Positions 12,701 to 24,400 of a stretch of DNA of 64,000 nucleotides are shown here, one piece after another; positions within the stretch are counted from its first letter, which is position 1; each line of letters begins with the position of its first letter. The DNA is from Symbiodinium natans (taxonomy: Eukaryota; Sar; Dinophyceae; Suessiales; Symbiodiniaceae). The position numbers and the translations under genes are program-made. Below the pieces are notes generated by a model. The model was given only the letters and a program-made list of their open reading frames with translations, had not been told where the DNA came from and did no database searches. The stretch is taken from assembly GCA_905221605.1 (NCBI GenBank), contig CAJNDS010002386.1:310001-374000 (forward strand), in the 5' to 3' direction.

Positions 12701-13141
12701 AGAATCCTGGTGCAGGTTCTTCACTCCTCACGAGCTTCTGCAGATCGCCGGCTTCCCTTCCAGCTTCATCTTCCCCAGGACCGTCACACCACACCAGCGC
12801 AACTTGGATCCGCCTGTTTTTGCTGGGCGGTCTTGACTCTCTGTTGAACTGCGCGGGTTGGAAATGAGGTGAAATGAGAAAAGGCATGGAATGCATGTAG
12901 GGGTACTGGTAGTACCCAGTAGGATTCCTGACAAGCAGGACCCCTCCCTTAAAGGAAGAGCTCCCATGAGTGCCATATGTGCCCTTTGCGACAGCGGTAG
13001 CAAGCGCGACGTACGGCTTCAACCGGCCACCAAGGTTACAAGCTCATCGGTGACTCGGTAAATGTCGACGTGGTCGCCCAGCTGCTACGTTTTATGATCT
13101 TTGAGTGGACAAACCTGGGCCTCGAAGCTTGTGGGATGTAG
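6746..13141 (+). CDS. DNMT2: DNMT2-type tRNA (cytosine-5) methyltransferase, multi-exon gene
   Basis: Family role: methylates cytosine 38 in the anticodon loop of tRNA-Asp. Exons were rebuilt by matching the DNMT2 motif order: ~6746-6923 (motif I, VVELFSGIGG), 7041-7086, 7643-7710 (INFEASKLANE), 7824-7898 (VYSSNFGVPYAPLLPKDV), 7987-8018 (ADLWILSP), 8148-8222 (motif IV, PCQPYTRLGRRADLKDRR), 8413-8443, 8504-8528 (motif VI, AILLENVVG), 8551-8566 (16-nt micro-exon), 8899-8963 (FEVRVFQLSPLQL), 9096-~9190 (motif VIII, GIPNRRPRIYLLARQ), 9836-~9936 (RPLAEYLQRDEEKFWEPS), 12696-12798 (motif IX, RFFTPHELLQIAGFPSSF) and 13035-13141 (motif X, YKLIGDSVNVDVVAQLL; stop TAG). Phases match across nearly all junctions. 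The catalytic PCQ cysteine and ENV are intact. The 5' exon(s) with the start codon and the exon carrying the family's CFT motif (expected between 9936 and 12696) were not found. Several introns use GC donors. Confidence 0.9.
9937..12695 (+). other. Large intronic region of the DNMT2 gene, may hide one or two exons
   Basis: This lies between the DNMT2 exons at 9836-9936 and 12696-12798. At least one exon (CFT-motif region) is expected here but was not recognised. Coding-like stretches without clear homology are 10095-10231 (QQMLDKDASLTFISSGEDLD and onward), 11700-11870 (WFVHAWQDGRVKLW) and 11884-12160. A G-rich run lies at 12490-12520. Confidence 0.5.
12490..12520. repeat. G-rich tract
   Basis: Runs of 8-9 Gs broken by single or paired T/A. 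Several G blocks in close succession are potentially able to form a G-quadruplex on the + strand. Confidence 0.8.
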
Positions 13142-13387
13142 GATGGAAGAATATGAACTCGTCACCTGTGTGCAAAGATCGCGTCCGGTGGCGGCAGAAT
13201 GGTGCTGCTGTTCTACCATTTCTATCTGATAATGAGTGCCTGACTCTTAGAGGGTGTGACCCTCCACGGCGTCTGCGAGTGCAATGAGAAAGCATCAAGC
13301 TGCACAGTTATTCAGTGGTAGTGGGAGGTCGCCAATGACCAACAGTTGCCAATGAGATGTGTCGTGTGAGCACAAGCTAGTTCTGTG

Positions 13388-13675
13388 CAGAGCTTGATTT
13401 CAGAAGCGCTTGCTGCCCTTGAAGTTCGGCTCAAGGCCGGCATGGAACATGCATCTACGCATTTGTCTCCTCATCTCCAAATTTGTTATGTTGAAGGAAG
13501 CAAACCACAAGCAAAAGGCAGAGCTTGTAGTGGGGCAAGGGAGCTCCGACTGCGCGTTGGAAGCCTTGTGCAGCACTACTGGCGCCGGCATCTCAGTCTG
13601 GGACACGCGACAGGCCTTGCAGACCTCGCTCCTCAGTCTTTGGGTGTTGGATGACAGAAGATACTGGGCCGGAGC
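13388..13675 (+). CDS. Candidate exons of an unidentified gene
   Basis: 13388-13432 (SLISEALAALEVRLK, then a possible GC donor AAG|GCCGGC) and 13485-13675 (MLKEANHKQKAELVVGQGSS and onward to a TGA at about 13677) read as coding and lie about 250 bp downstream of the DNMT2 stop. The first is clearly amphipathic. I cannot tell whether they start a new gene. No family was recognised. Confidence 0.35.
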
Positions 13676-13679
13676 TTGA

Positions 13680-15418
13680 TTAGGTTTGAATCGCAGATCA
13701 GTCAAAGCAGCGCATTGGCAGAGTGGCAGACTTGTTGTGACGCTCTAGTGCCCAACTAAGGTGACGGGAACCCTTCAGGTGCACAACCATGGCAGAGGAC
13801 GGGACATGGAAACACGGAAAATCAGACCCGCGATGATTTGCGTTTTCAAGAAGCGATGCGAGGAAGCGCTGCGGCCCCGCAAGGTCTTCGTAGCATTTTC
13901 GTAAATCTGTCAAGTAACTTCTCGTAGGGAGGCTAGACTCCGAAAATCGCGACTCGTAGGCTTTTGCAATATCTTGAATGGTGGACCACGATTTTCGATT
14001 TCTCTGGGGTCTGAAGAAGGCGGCGAACCCGGCCTTGGTGGTGAAGACACGCAGCCAATGCCCTGGTCAGACTGGATTTCCGTTCGTTACATTCCGACAT
14101 CAGAGTTCTTCCATGGGTCGATGCCGGATATGCTATGCTAGCTGCAACATGATGACCATCATTTGTACAAGCGTGTGCATTACGGAAAGAGCTTCAGCTC
14201 GCGGAGGCTCTGTTTCGAGGTACATCCAAGCTTCTGAGTTGCTCTCTCAAATATGCTGGCTCAAGCCATCACAACAATGACTAAGACTACCGACAGCGCC
14301 ACACCAACAAAGCGTTGCAGCCCTGACCGAGAGATGGCAACAGCTGCCGCAACTGCAGCAACGCGTCGGCTGAGTCCTAACATGCCCGAACCCGGACACA
14401 CAGCTTCTAATGCTCCATCGAAGATCAACACACACACACAGCCAAAAGCTGATAGTGAGACTCACAGGTGCCCATCTTGACTCGGATCCGAAGATGAGGG
14501 AGCTCAGACATTGCACAAGGAGAGGGCCCGCATCCGAGGTGGCCTCTTCACCTTTGTTCTCAATCAGCTCGACTTCTCAATCTGACCGATGCGGGCTCAA
14601 GTCATGCATCACCATCGCCACGGAGCCAACGTCATTTGGAGAGAACGCATGTCTACTTTGCATACCTGCAACAAGATTTTCTCACTTGTGGTTCACACGA
14701 ATCGCCATGGTGGATGCCTGCGAAGACGAGCAAACAGCACTGCTGAGGAAGCAACTGAGACTGGCACTAACATGCAATCCCGCTTCAGATGGAGGGTAGC
14801 TTTGGGCAGTGACTGGGAACACAGGCTGCAGGGATCTAGGGCCGGCCAAGGTACGTGCTGTCCCGAAAGGGCGAACTGGAGCAATTTGCAGATGCCGAGG
14901 ACGTGCCTCAAGAATAGACACGACGCCCAAAGATGAGGTTGGATGAACTGCGCAAGTTCGAGAGTTTCGCAAGGGGAGTTGCTGTGTTTTTTGACATGTC
15001 TTTCGTTTGGCAAGGACAGCGCCTTTGGCCCGCACTCCGTGTCACCGTTTGTACCGTGTGCGCCTGGACGAATCCCGTATGTGCTGCAGGCCACAGCATT
15101 GCTATGCAGGTATGCAGTGTTCAAAGGTTCACAGAAGACAATGACATTCTCTTCCAGAACCACCATCACAAAAACTTACAAGATTTCAAGATATACTGTA
15201 CCCAATCATAGTGCGTCAATGCAGCTACACATGTGCAACTTGCACAACGTGCGCAGTGCTCCCGTCCTTGGAGGCAGCTCGGCTCGGGCCTGAGGCACGC
15301 ATGCTGCCCGTCTGGGCACGATGCATCGTCATGATTCGTCATGATATCATGTGTGAAGTAATGTCAGCTATATCTGACCATCTCTGTGTCCTGGGACTGC
15401 ACGGTGTGCTTTTCGCAG
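13680..15418. other. No confident gene; weak coding stretches
   Basis: The open frames here (for example about 14340-14480, rich in Ala/Thr, and 14710-14800) have no recognisable domain and no convincing splice context. Any 5' exons of the methyltransferase gene that follows would be expected in this stretch. Confidence 0.4.
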
Positions 15419-18400
15419 GACGTCCTGTGGGACTTGGGCTGTGGAGATGGCGTGGTCCTCATTGAGGCACCTGCTAAGACCCTGCGAGAGGAACAGTTGT
15501 CCTTTATCGACGGCCTTCGTTTGCATTGCAGTCATTTGCAGTCTGTTGGTCTAGCAGTGGGGCTTCAGTGTTGAAGCTTCGGCATCTTCCGAGGTCTGCA
15601 TGAGGCGGTCAAAGCTCCTGCATGCTGATGCCGGACGTTGGTCCTGGCAAGCCCTCAACAATAACTCCACCTGAAGATGCCCAGTTTCGCCCCGTACCAT
15701 GTGATTCGCTTGTTGCTTTTGATCCCAACCATCCTCTCCTCTGCTGCATGTCTACAGCACTCTGCCAGCCTCGGCACACCTTCACCAAAGTAACTTCAAT
15801 CGTGATGCTTGCCCTCGTGGCATTTGGTTCGAACCGCGCGTTCTTGGAGCGCCTTGCGCCCTACAACAGTTACTGGCGTGCGCCAATGCCCTCATGCGAA
15901 ACGCCCTTGTGAAGCCGAGCTTGCTTTAAAGTTCAGATTGAATACATTTGAATCTGCTGGCCAACTGCAGCTAAAGAGAATGCATTTGCGCCATGCAAGA
16001 AAGGAATAGGTAGGCCGCTGTTCATCTTTTCGTCCGCATAGGCGGCGCGCCGCTGTGGCTGCCGCTGTGTAGGGTTGGACATCGATGGGCCGCCTAGGGC
16101 TCAGCTATGCTCAGCTTCGGTTTGCAGTGTGCGCCGCCAATGCTATGACGTTTCCCGATCACAGTGCTTTAGGGCTGGAACAGAAGGAGTGCTGCATGTG
16201 CCTTTGTCAAGTTTCACCTTTCATACCAACCTCAAAAGTTGTGCACATGCCCCGATTCCATATGAAATCGCGCGGTGGAGAAGCCGGGTGTCTGTGTTTC
16301 GTGTGACAAGGTGCATTGCCACGGCAAGACAGCGTGCCAGGGAAGCCAATGTCGAGGCCTGCAGACAGAAGACCCCATAATCAGGGGATTTCACTAGTAA
16401 AGAGAGTAGGCCCTGAGTAGGCTTTTATCAAAGAGCCATGTCCATTTGCTTTGGCCGCGTGTGCAGGAGCGCTGCAAATGGCTGCGCTGCGATATGCTGC
16501 AGCTTCCTCAGGCCGATGCACGTCAAATGCACGTCTGCACATGCCGGCAAGTGGCATTCTTGATGAGATCGTTTTGGTCGATCTCGCTGTTATCCTATCT
16601 GCTTGTGCTTTGTGGAAAGCAGATGAGAATGATTGAGAATGATGCTCATGACACCAATGATCGGCAGGCGATTCATACTTGACAGCATTGCAAAGCCCTG
16701 ACAGAGAAACAGTCAGTTCCCGATAGTTAACTAAACTGGCCCCAAACCACCGTTTAGCTGTACATACCAAGTAGGGTTAGGAGAGCAGATTCGGATGACT
16801 GATTGTATTTTGGCTCAAGGAAAATAGGCGTGCCCGTTGTGCGTCTTTCCTTGTCTTAAGTACCTTTGTTGTACTTAACTGGTTAACAGCCTCAGGCTAC
16901 GTGGTCACTTTGGTAGGAACGTAGGCAAAGCCGCGCGCCGCCATAGTGCCCCCTCCATAACCGCACACCTGCCTTGAGAGTGTGCTTGAAATTGCGCGAC
17001 AGGAGCCGCTGGCCCTGCCTCATTCATACTTCACATCCAGCATTGTGTCGAGCCAGAGCCAGGCTCAGCAATTGCATTCACTTCACCTGCAAGCCACCGT
17101 TGGGCTTTCCACGTGGCATTCCATATCTCGAAATCTTCGATCGTGCATGCAAAGCACTGAGCCGGAAGAGCATTACGCAACACACCTCCACATTTGGGTT
17201 CATTTCATTAAGGCCTTGCGTGAGAAACGCATCACGCGTTTGTTGATTGCTCATCCGCTAAATTGGTGGAGAAGGTTCGTGAGTAATCTTCTTGCTAATC
17301 ACTACAGAGAGGTATCGTTTGACTGGCAGCTTAGGGTCCTTGTCCGTGCTTTAACGTACGCCGACGATAGGTGGGTCCCTAGATTGCCTCAATACTTTCC
17401 GTGACATCCAGGTACATCGTGTGGCTGCGCATCTCCGCTGCGGTGTCGAGGTGCTCGCCCCTCTTGCCCTGGTTGGTTCTGACTTTCGGACTTCACTTCA
17501 AACATTCCTGAACATCTTGCCTTTGTACCCTCTCCTGTGAACCCGTGCACGGTTTAGGGAGGCTAGGCCTTGTGGGTACCCTAGGCGTCTGACGAAGCAT
17601 CACTGCATCACCGTGTGCTTCGCCTCGAACTGCCCAAACAGCAGGTTCAGTTCAGACTTCGATCTTCGCGTGGTTTGTGGTCTCCCTTCGGGTTGAGACT
17701 AAGCCCATCACTCCGCCAACAGCAAACCCACAGTGCCGTCGGCTTGACCACGCACTGTGAACGCAACATCGGACAAAGTCCCAATCCCTAAGAGGTTTCA
17801 GGGTCAAAGCAAAGAGAGTCGCGGGTCTTCCCCACTCTCATCCGTGTGCATTGGCTCAGACAGCCGGTTGAGTGCGTGTCGTTAGTTGAAAGACCTGCAT
17901 TGCCCCAATATCCCATCTGAGGAATCCCGGCAAGGTAGTCAAGCTCAGGCACTCTGCACACATTCTTCTGGCCACTTTCTAGGCTTGTTGGGGTCGCCGC
18001 CCGAATTAGGCTTAGAGGGGTCGCCGCCCGAATCAGGCTGTGCAATTGTCTCTGGTACCATGGGTTGGAACGATTTTTTTGCAGGCGTGGGAACGCGTGA
18101 CCTCTGAAGAGTCCTTTGTGGAGCGTGTGACTGCTGCTTTTTCCAGGGCCACGAACTCGCCTGCGGTCAAAGGCTCGTCTGAGTTCCGTCGGAGGAAAGC
18201 TGTCCTCTTGGTGGTCATCCGTGCGCTGGTGCAGCTTCTCATCGGTACTCAGCAACAGTCTGGGGCCATACGGCTGGTCCGAACTCGAGAAAGAGAGCTC
18301 GAGGGCACGGAGGCATTGCCATATCATCCTTACGCTACGTTCGTCGAGGATACCCTGGAAGAGGTCAGGGGAGTGCTTCAGGCACCTTCGCCGGAGCCTG

Positions 18401-21400
18401 AGATACCGGCTCCGAGGACTCCTCCTGTCGCAGTGCGTTCCAGATCTCCGCCTCGTTCCTTGGTTGAGGGTTCTGACCAAACTCCGGTACCTCCTAGACC
18501 GCGACCGAAACATAAGGGTGATCGAACCCCTGCACCTCCTAGGGCACGACCTAAACATAAGGGTAATAGAACCCCGGTTCCTCCCAAGGCAAGTACCTTG
18601 CCCGGAACACCAGGTCCGTCACGTGCACCGGAGGCTGCAGCAGATCTTCTTGTGTATCGTCCCAAAGCAAAGGCCCGACCCGAGTCCAGACCACCGCAGG
18701 ACTGGGAGTTGGACGAAAGAGAGTATCCAACCATAGCGGATTCGTTCAGGGAACAGGTTGAATTGGGACAACACTCAGATAGAGAAGCCATAAACCGGTG
18801 GACTACTGAAGAGTGGAGAGAGCATAATCAGGCGCTCTCATCTTCTTCTTCTGCCGCGCCGCGTGTTGCACCTTTGGAAGTGGTCGAAGTGCGTGAGGAC
18901 ATCCCTGTCCTGATTTCATTGGATTTCAGCGGGGTGCTCAACATCCACTTTCAGGACAGCCGAGATTTTTTGGACCGTTTGAACGCAGAGCGTCCGAGCC
19001 ACGTGAAGCTGAAGTTTATTTGCACGAGTTACTCTGGGACAGAACGGGCCAAAGAAACGCGTCAGTCGATGGCTTCGGAGCTTCCGGGCGTGCCAGTCTA
19101 CATCACTAGCTCTCCAACGGGCCGTCCTGGAAAAGGAGCCTTCATTAAGCGTTTGATGGACCGGCGGTCGGATCACTTTGCGTGTCATTTGGATGACAGA
19201 TCAGACATCGTGCGGGACGTCGAGGCGTATGGTGTTCACGGTATTTTGGTATCGCCGAATACGTGGCTGACTGATCTCGTGCCCACTGTGTTGTTGTGGC
19301 TGCGGTCCCTGTAAAACGCTAAAAGAGAGCTGCTGACCTTCAGGGGAACCTGGGGTTTCTATTGCCTGGCACCATGGCGATGAGTCCCGAAACTACTGAT
19401 TCCTCGCTCCAGGTGTCCACTTCCAGCACGCCGCCTACACAACAGGCGCGGGCACTCAGTGCTGTAAGGGCACAAGAAGCAAGGGTAGGAGAGAGCAGTA
19501 GTGATTCCACTCCCGTAAGAGCCGTTTCAACCGGAAGGGGAAGGTCCTCTCAACCCTATGCCTTAGCTAGTTCCCGAAATCGCTCTTCCTCCGCTAGGAT
19601 GCAAGCTTTGTTGCCTCCGCCAGCTTATGCATGTGAAGTTGCAAGTCCTGCACCAGCAAGTCAACCTGTTTCGCTTGCACCGGGCGATGGGACAACCACC
19701 CCGGATGTGCACTTGCATCAGCATGTTCAGCGCATTGCCCCAGAATTGCACCTGCGTCAGAGTCGTCAGGAATTGCATCTTCATGGGGTTGATTCCCGAA
19801 CACATTCTCAGGCCGTTGCTGCTGCACAGCTGGCACAAGCGCAAGCACAAAACATTCAACAGGACGCTCAGGTGTTTGCCCAGAACGTTCAGCATGAAGC
19901 TCAGGCATACGTGCAGGTTGCAAAGAGTGAGGCTCAGGCATATGTTCAGAGCGCTGTCACTTCTGCTCAACATGAAGCCATGCAGCACGCACAAGAGTAT
20001 GCAGAGCGCGTTAGGGCTGAAGCTGAGAGACAGGTCCAGAGTGTTTCAGAACAAGCCGGTCAGCATCTTGCACAAGCAAACGAAACCATTGCCTCACTTC
20101 AGGCTAGGAATCGTGAGCTTGAGGAGCAGCAGGAAGAAATGATGAAGCGGATTGCGATGATCCAAGCTGAGATGCAAAGCATCAAAGCTCAACAACAGTC
20201 CCAAGCCGACACATCCCACCTTCACGCAGAGCGAGTGTCGCAGGCCTCAAGGGCTCAGGACCAAAATGGCACGGAGATCAGTGAAGCCCTCAAGGCCTTG
20301 GCTGCAAGTGTTGGTGAGACAATGAAGGAGTTGCGAGAAATCGTCAGTCCCAAAGCATCCAAGCCTAAAAGCAAAGCGAAAGGTTCGGGGCTCCGAAACG
20401 GGACACCCTCCCCTAAGCATAAGAGTCCAAAGGTCTCAGCGACTCAAGGTCAAAGATCTGCTGGTGTGGCTGCTGCGCCTGTTCCAAATCGGTTTGGATG
20501 CTTCTGCGCACCCAGGTTGCCAGTTTTCACCGGTGTTGGTTTGCCGGCTCCGTCTAGATCCAAGAAGGGTTCTTCGAGTGACAATCCCTTCAACGTCTTC
20601 TCCACTCCCAAACCTCCTTCAGTCGTGCATCCCCCAGACCCTCCGATGCACTACGACATCGGGTCCGAACACGAGGAAGGTGAGGAGGAAGAGGAGAGGG
20701 AAGATGACCCCATCATTGATGTCACCGATGCACCGGGGGAAGAAGAAGTAGACTATGAGCAGGATACTTACCACAACAAAGATCTTCGAGACCTGAAAAT
20801 CCCTGCACTTCCTTCGACAGCCGCGGGATATCGAGCATGGAGGAACGGCGTTTTGACATCGTTCAGCAGCATAGACAAGAGTGGGAACGCCAGGATACTG
20901 AGATGGCTCCAGGTCGCCCTTGATCCAGCCATAGGAGACCGACAGATGCGCAATCTGCAGGTCACGTCTGACGGCCTTCCCCGCCTTGATGCATTCCTGG
21001 CTGCACAGCTTACAGATCCAAAACACCTCAAGGGAGACTACGGAGTCGCTGCCCAGGCGTTCACCGAGCGAGCACATGCGTTAGGCGTGCAGCCTTCCGG
21101 GCGTGCGCTGTTGGCAATGCTCAGCCGAAGGTTTCGGGTAGACCGGATCAGGGGGGCGACAGTCTCCCAGCAGACACTCTTAGCCATCCAGCTCGAAGGC
21201 TTCAGCCAACAACAACTGCAAGCCTTTAGAGAAAAGGTTGAGTTTTGTTTGAACGGTTTCAGTCCCGAAGCATGGCCCGCTGAGTCTACCTTGTTTAGCT
21301 GGTTATACTCCAGGCTCAAGCACTGCAGGCTTCTTTCCAGAGCAGTCGACAAGATCAAAGACTCCAATCCAGGTAGCAACAAGCGAACCTTTGCGTGGTT

Positions 21401-24400
21401 GTGGTCGCAGCTTGTCGAATTGCTAGATGAGCTGAGAGAAGAAGCAAACGAAGAGTCAATTCGTGACACTCTCATCAAGCCCAAAGCCAAAGCTGCTCCC
21501 GCCCCAAAGAAAGAGGAGCGTTCCCGCGATAAGCCGGACAAGCCCACTCCTGCCAATCCAGCCCCTCCGGCCAAGACCAAAGGTTCTGGGAAGGATGGGA
21601 AAGACAAGGATGGCAAGGGAAAGGGGGGTAAAGGGAGTGGTAAGGGTGCAGATTCACAGAAAACACCAAACAAGCCAAAGGCGAAATCAGGCGGTAAAGG
21701 CCAGGGCTCCAAAGCTGAAGGCAAAGCCCCAAGCAAAGGAAATGCCCCCAAAGCTACCGTACCATGCCTGTTCTTCCCAAAGGGAACGTGTAACCGGGGT
21801 GAGAATTGTCCGTTTTCGCATGAGACCTCTCCCGGTAACAAGGCCCCAGGGTCAAAGACTACTGGAGCTAGCGCTACGGCAAAGAGCTCTGCCGCAGCTG
21901 TCGCCCTGCTGCTTCCCACTACGGCGCGGGGTGCCTCGGTCGATGGTTCCTCCACACCGAGCAAGACAACCTTTTGGAAGCGTTCAGGATTGAGTAGGTT
22001 CTTCCAGTTCGTTTCGGGGTGGTTTACTGTGTTCAGCAACATCTGCGCTCCTGCCTGTCCCGCCACTGTCACTCCGTTGCTTGTAGCATCTCAGCATCAG
22101 CACCCGCAACAGGGATGGTTCTACCACGAGTGGATCGCTGATAGTGGTGCAGGTAGATCCCTAGAGAGTCGTGAAGCCCTCAATGAACAAGGCATTCCTG
22201 AAGACGCATACGCACACATGGCCGAACAGGCACCCACAGTATCCTTTTCCACAGGGAATGGTGTCGTTGATTCAGGGCTCATGCTTGGCTTCGAGGGTTC
22301 CATTCTAGGAAACAATTCTGCATATCTCCTGGACAACTGCCCTAGTGTAAAATCACTTGGTGAGTTGGTAGAGACAAAGTCTATGCCGTTTGTATGGTTG
22401 CCAGGAAAGCTTCCGATGTTCCTGTCGAGTGTCGAACACGTTCAGGTCATTGAAGAATCCGCCATATGTGCCGATAGAGTTGAGGGAAATGTTCCAATCT
22501 TCAGGGAACAGGTCAGATTCGTCTCGCCTTCCACTGTTGCGATGCCTGGCTTCATGAGCGATGCTAGAAAGGCAAAGCCTCTTGCACGCACTACCATAGA
22601 GCCTTCACGGCACACCACGTATCGACCCTCGCCGCATATCACGGAGGAGTCTACCTTGCTTGAGTTGTTGCAGGATCCAGGGGTGCCGTCAAAGACCGCC
22701 TCCGGGTCTAGAGATCCTCCACCTGACTCTGATGACGAGCTGAAGTCTAGGGCAAAGTCCTCTTCAGCAAGAAAGCCAAAGGCTAAACCAAGTCCAAAGG
22801 ACAAGGTCAAAGGTGCAAAAGCTCCTAAACCTGCTGAAGCAGCGAAGGCTCCGGAACCTCCTGCTCCAGTAGAACCCGAGGTCCCGCCACCTCCACTTCC
22901 TCCACCTGCCATTCCGCCAGGTTCTGGGTCGGACTCAGGAGAGGACGTGACATCAGAACGTCAGAAGCAACTCATCAAGGAGGCCTCTTCAATGGCACAC
23001 AAGTTGACGCATATCCCTAAGAATCCCTACTGTGAGATATGTCAGCGAAGCCGCATGTATCGACAAAGAGTCACCAAGAAGCGTGCAGAGCCTCTCGAAG
23101 ACAGAGGTGACTTGCCTCCTGTTGAACAGTTTGGCGAGAGGATTGCAACAGACTATATAATCCCTTCGAAGCGTGAGCATGCAGTCCATGTCATCAGGGA
23201 TGAATATAGTGGTGCACTGCGAGCTTTTGTCTGTGCGCGCACAGCTGAGAGAGCAGCTCAGAACCTCCTTACCTTTGTAGGCGCCCGATACAAGCACCTC
23301 CCGAACGTGTTGTGTAAGGCTGATGATGCAAAGGAGTTAATAGCTGCCGTCTCACAAATAGGATGGGTGCATGAAGCGACCCTAGAAAACAGATTTCCAC
23401 ACAACGCCCAACTTGAGAGAGAGATAAGAACTCTCGAGGAATCGACTCGCGCGGTGCATTTGGCTGCTGGGTTCCATGTGGTTCCAGATCTGTGGCATGT
23501 GTCCGTGCAGTTTGCCGCGCAGACTTTGACAGTTGTACCGTGGCAGGGCAAAGACAAGTCGCGTTTCGAGGTTGCAACTGGTTCCCCATTCGAAGGCCCA
23601 AGGCTTCCCTTGGGACAGTTGGTGCATTACAGGATCCATGACCCCAGCCGCAGGCATAAGTTCGAAGCTACAACTGCTCCCGGACTATTTGCAGGTTGGA
23701 GGTTTGAGCACGGATTTGTGTATCGTGACGTGATCTGGGTGCTAGACTATGAAGCCGTCAAGTCCAAGTCGATTGGGTATAGGGACATGATCCCCGTGCC
23801 ATATGCGGAAGTGCATGTCCCAGAGACTGAGACCTTCCCGCTAAAGGCCGCGGCGGATCTTGCTCTTCGCGAGTTCCAGGATCCCAAACTTGAGGCTATC
23901 ACAGCGCTGGACATACCATTCAGCTCACTGTCCCCTGCTGATCCTCCTCGAAGGCGCGCAGAGTACATTACGCTTGAACGCATTCTTAAGTTCGGTGCCA
24001 CACCAGGATGCAAAGCGTGCACTTTCGATTCCGTGAAGCATAGTCCTAAATGCCGAGCAAGATTCGATGCCCTGATAAAGGCTGATAGGATTGCGTTGAC
24101 GTCCAAGCCCCCTGAGCCAGTTCCTCCAGCTGAGCTCCCCGAAGGCGTTGGTCTCCACCCTTCGAGTGAGCCCGCTGTAGAAGGTCTTGTTGCGAAGGTC
24201 GAGCTCGGTGTGACGCAAGTCTTTGTCGATGTCAACAGGGAAAGAGTCCGCCAAAGAAAGGTGCAAACGCTCATAGGCAAGGATGTGTTGTTCGAATATG
24301 CGTGTGGCGACAGTTCAGAGCTTTCGCAAGCTGCGTCCGAAATTGGCATCAACAGTATCCGCTTATGCCGAAGCATGATTGATTTGTCCAACGAAGAACA

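Noticed and set aside
14259..14268. TGGCTCAAG word like the spliced leader
   Set aside because: Only 9 nt match and the preceding bases differ, so chance is likely.
17788..18558. 256-codon open frame on the minus strand
   Set aside because: It lies opposite ORF1 of the retrotransposon. The translation is Arg/Ser/Leu-rich with no domain, as expected for the antisense of a Pro/Arg-rich region.
21038..22072. 344-codon minus-strand frame inside Gag-Pol
   Set aside because: Mirror of the Lys/Gly/Pro-rich linker. The coding strand has clear Gag, zinc-finger and protease motifs.
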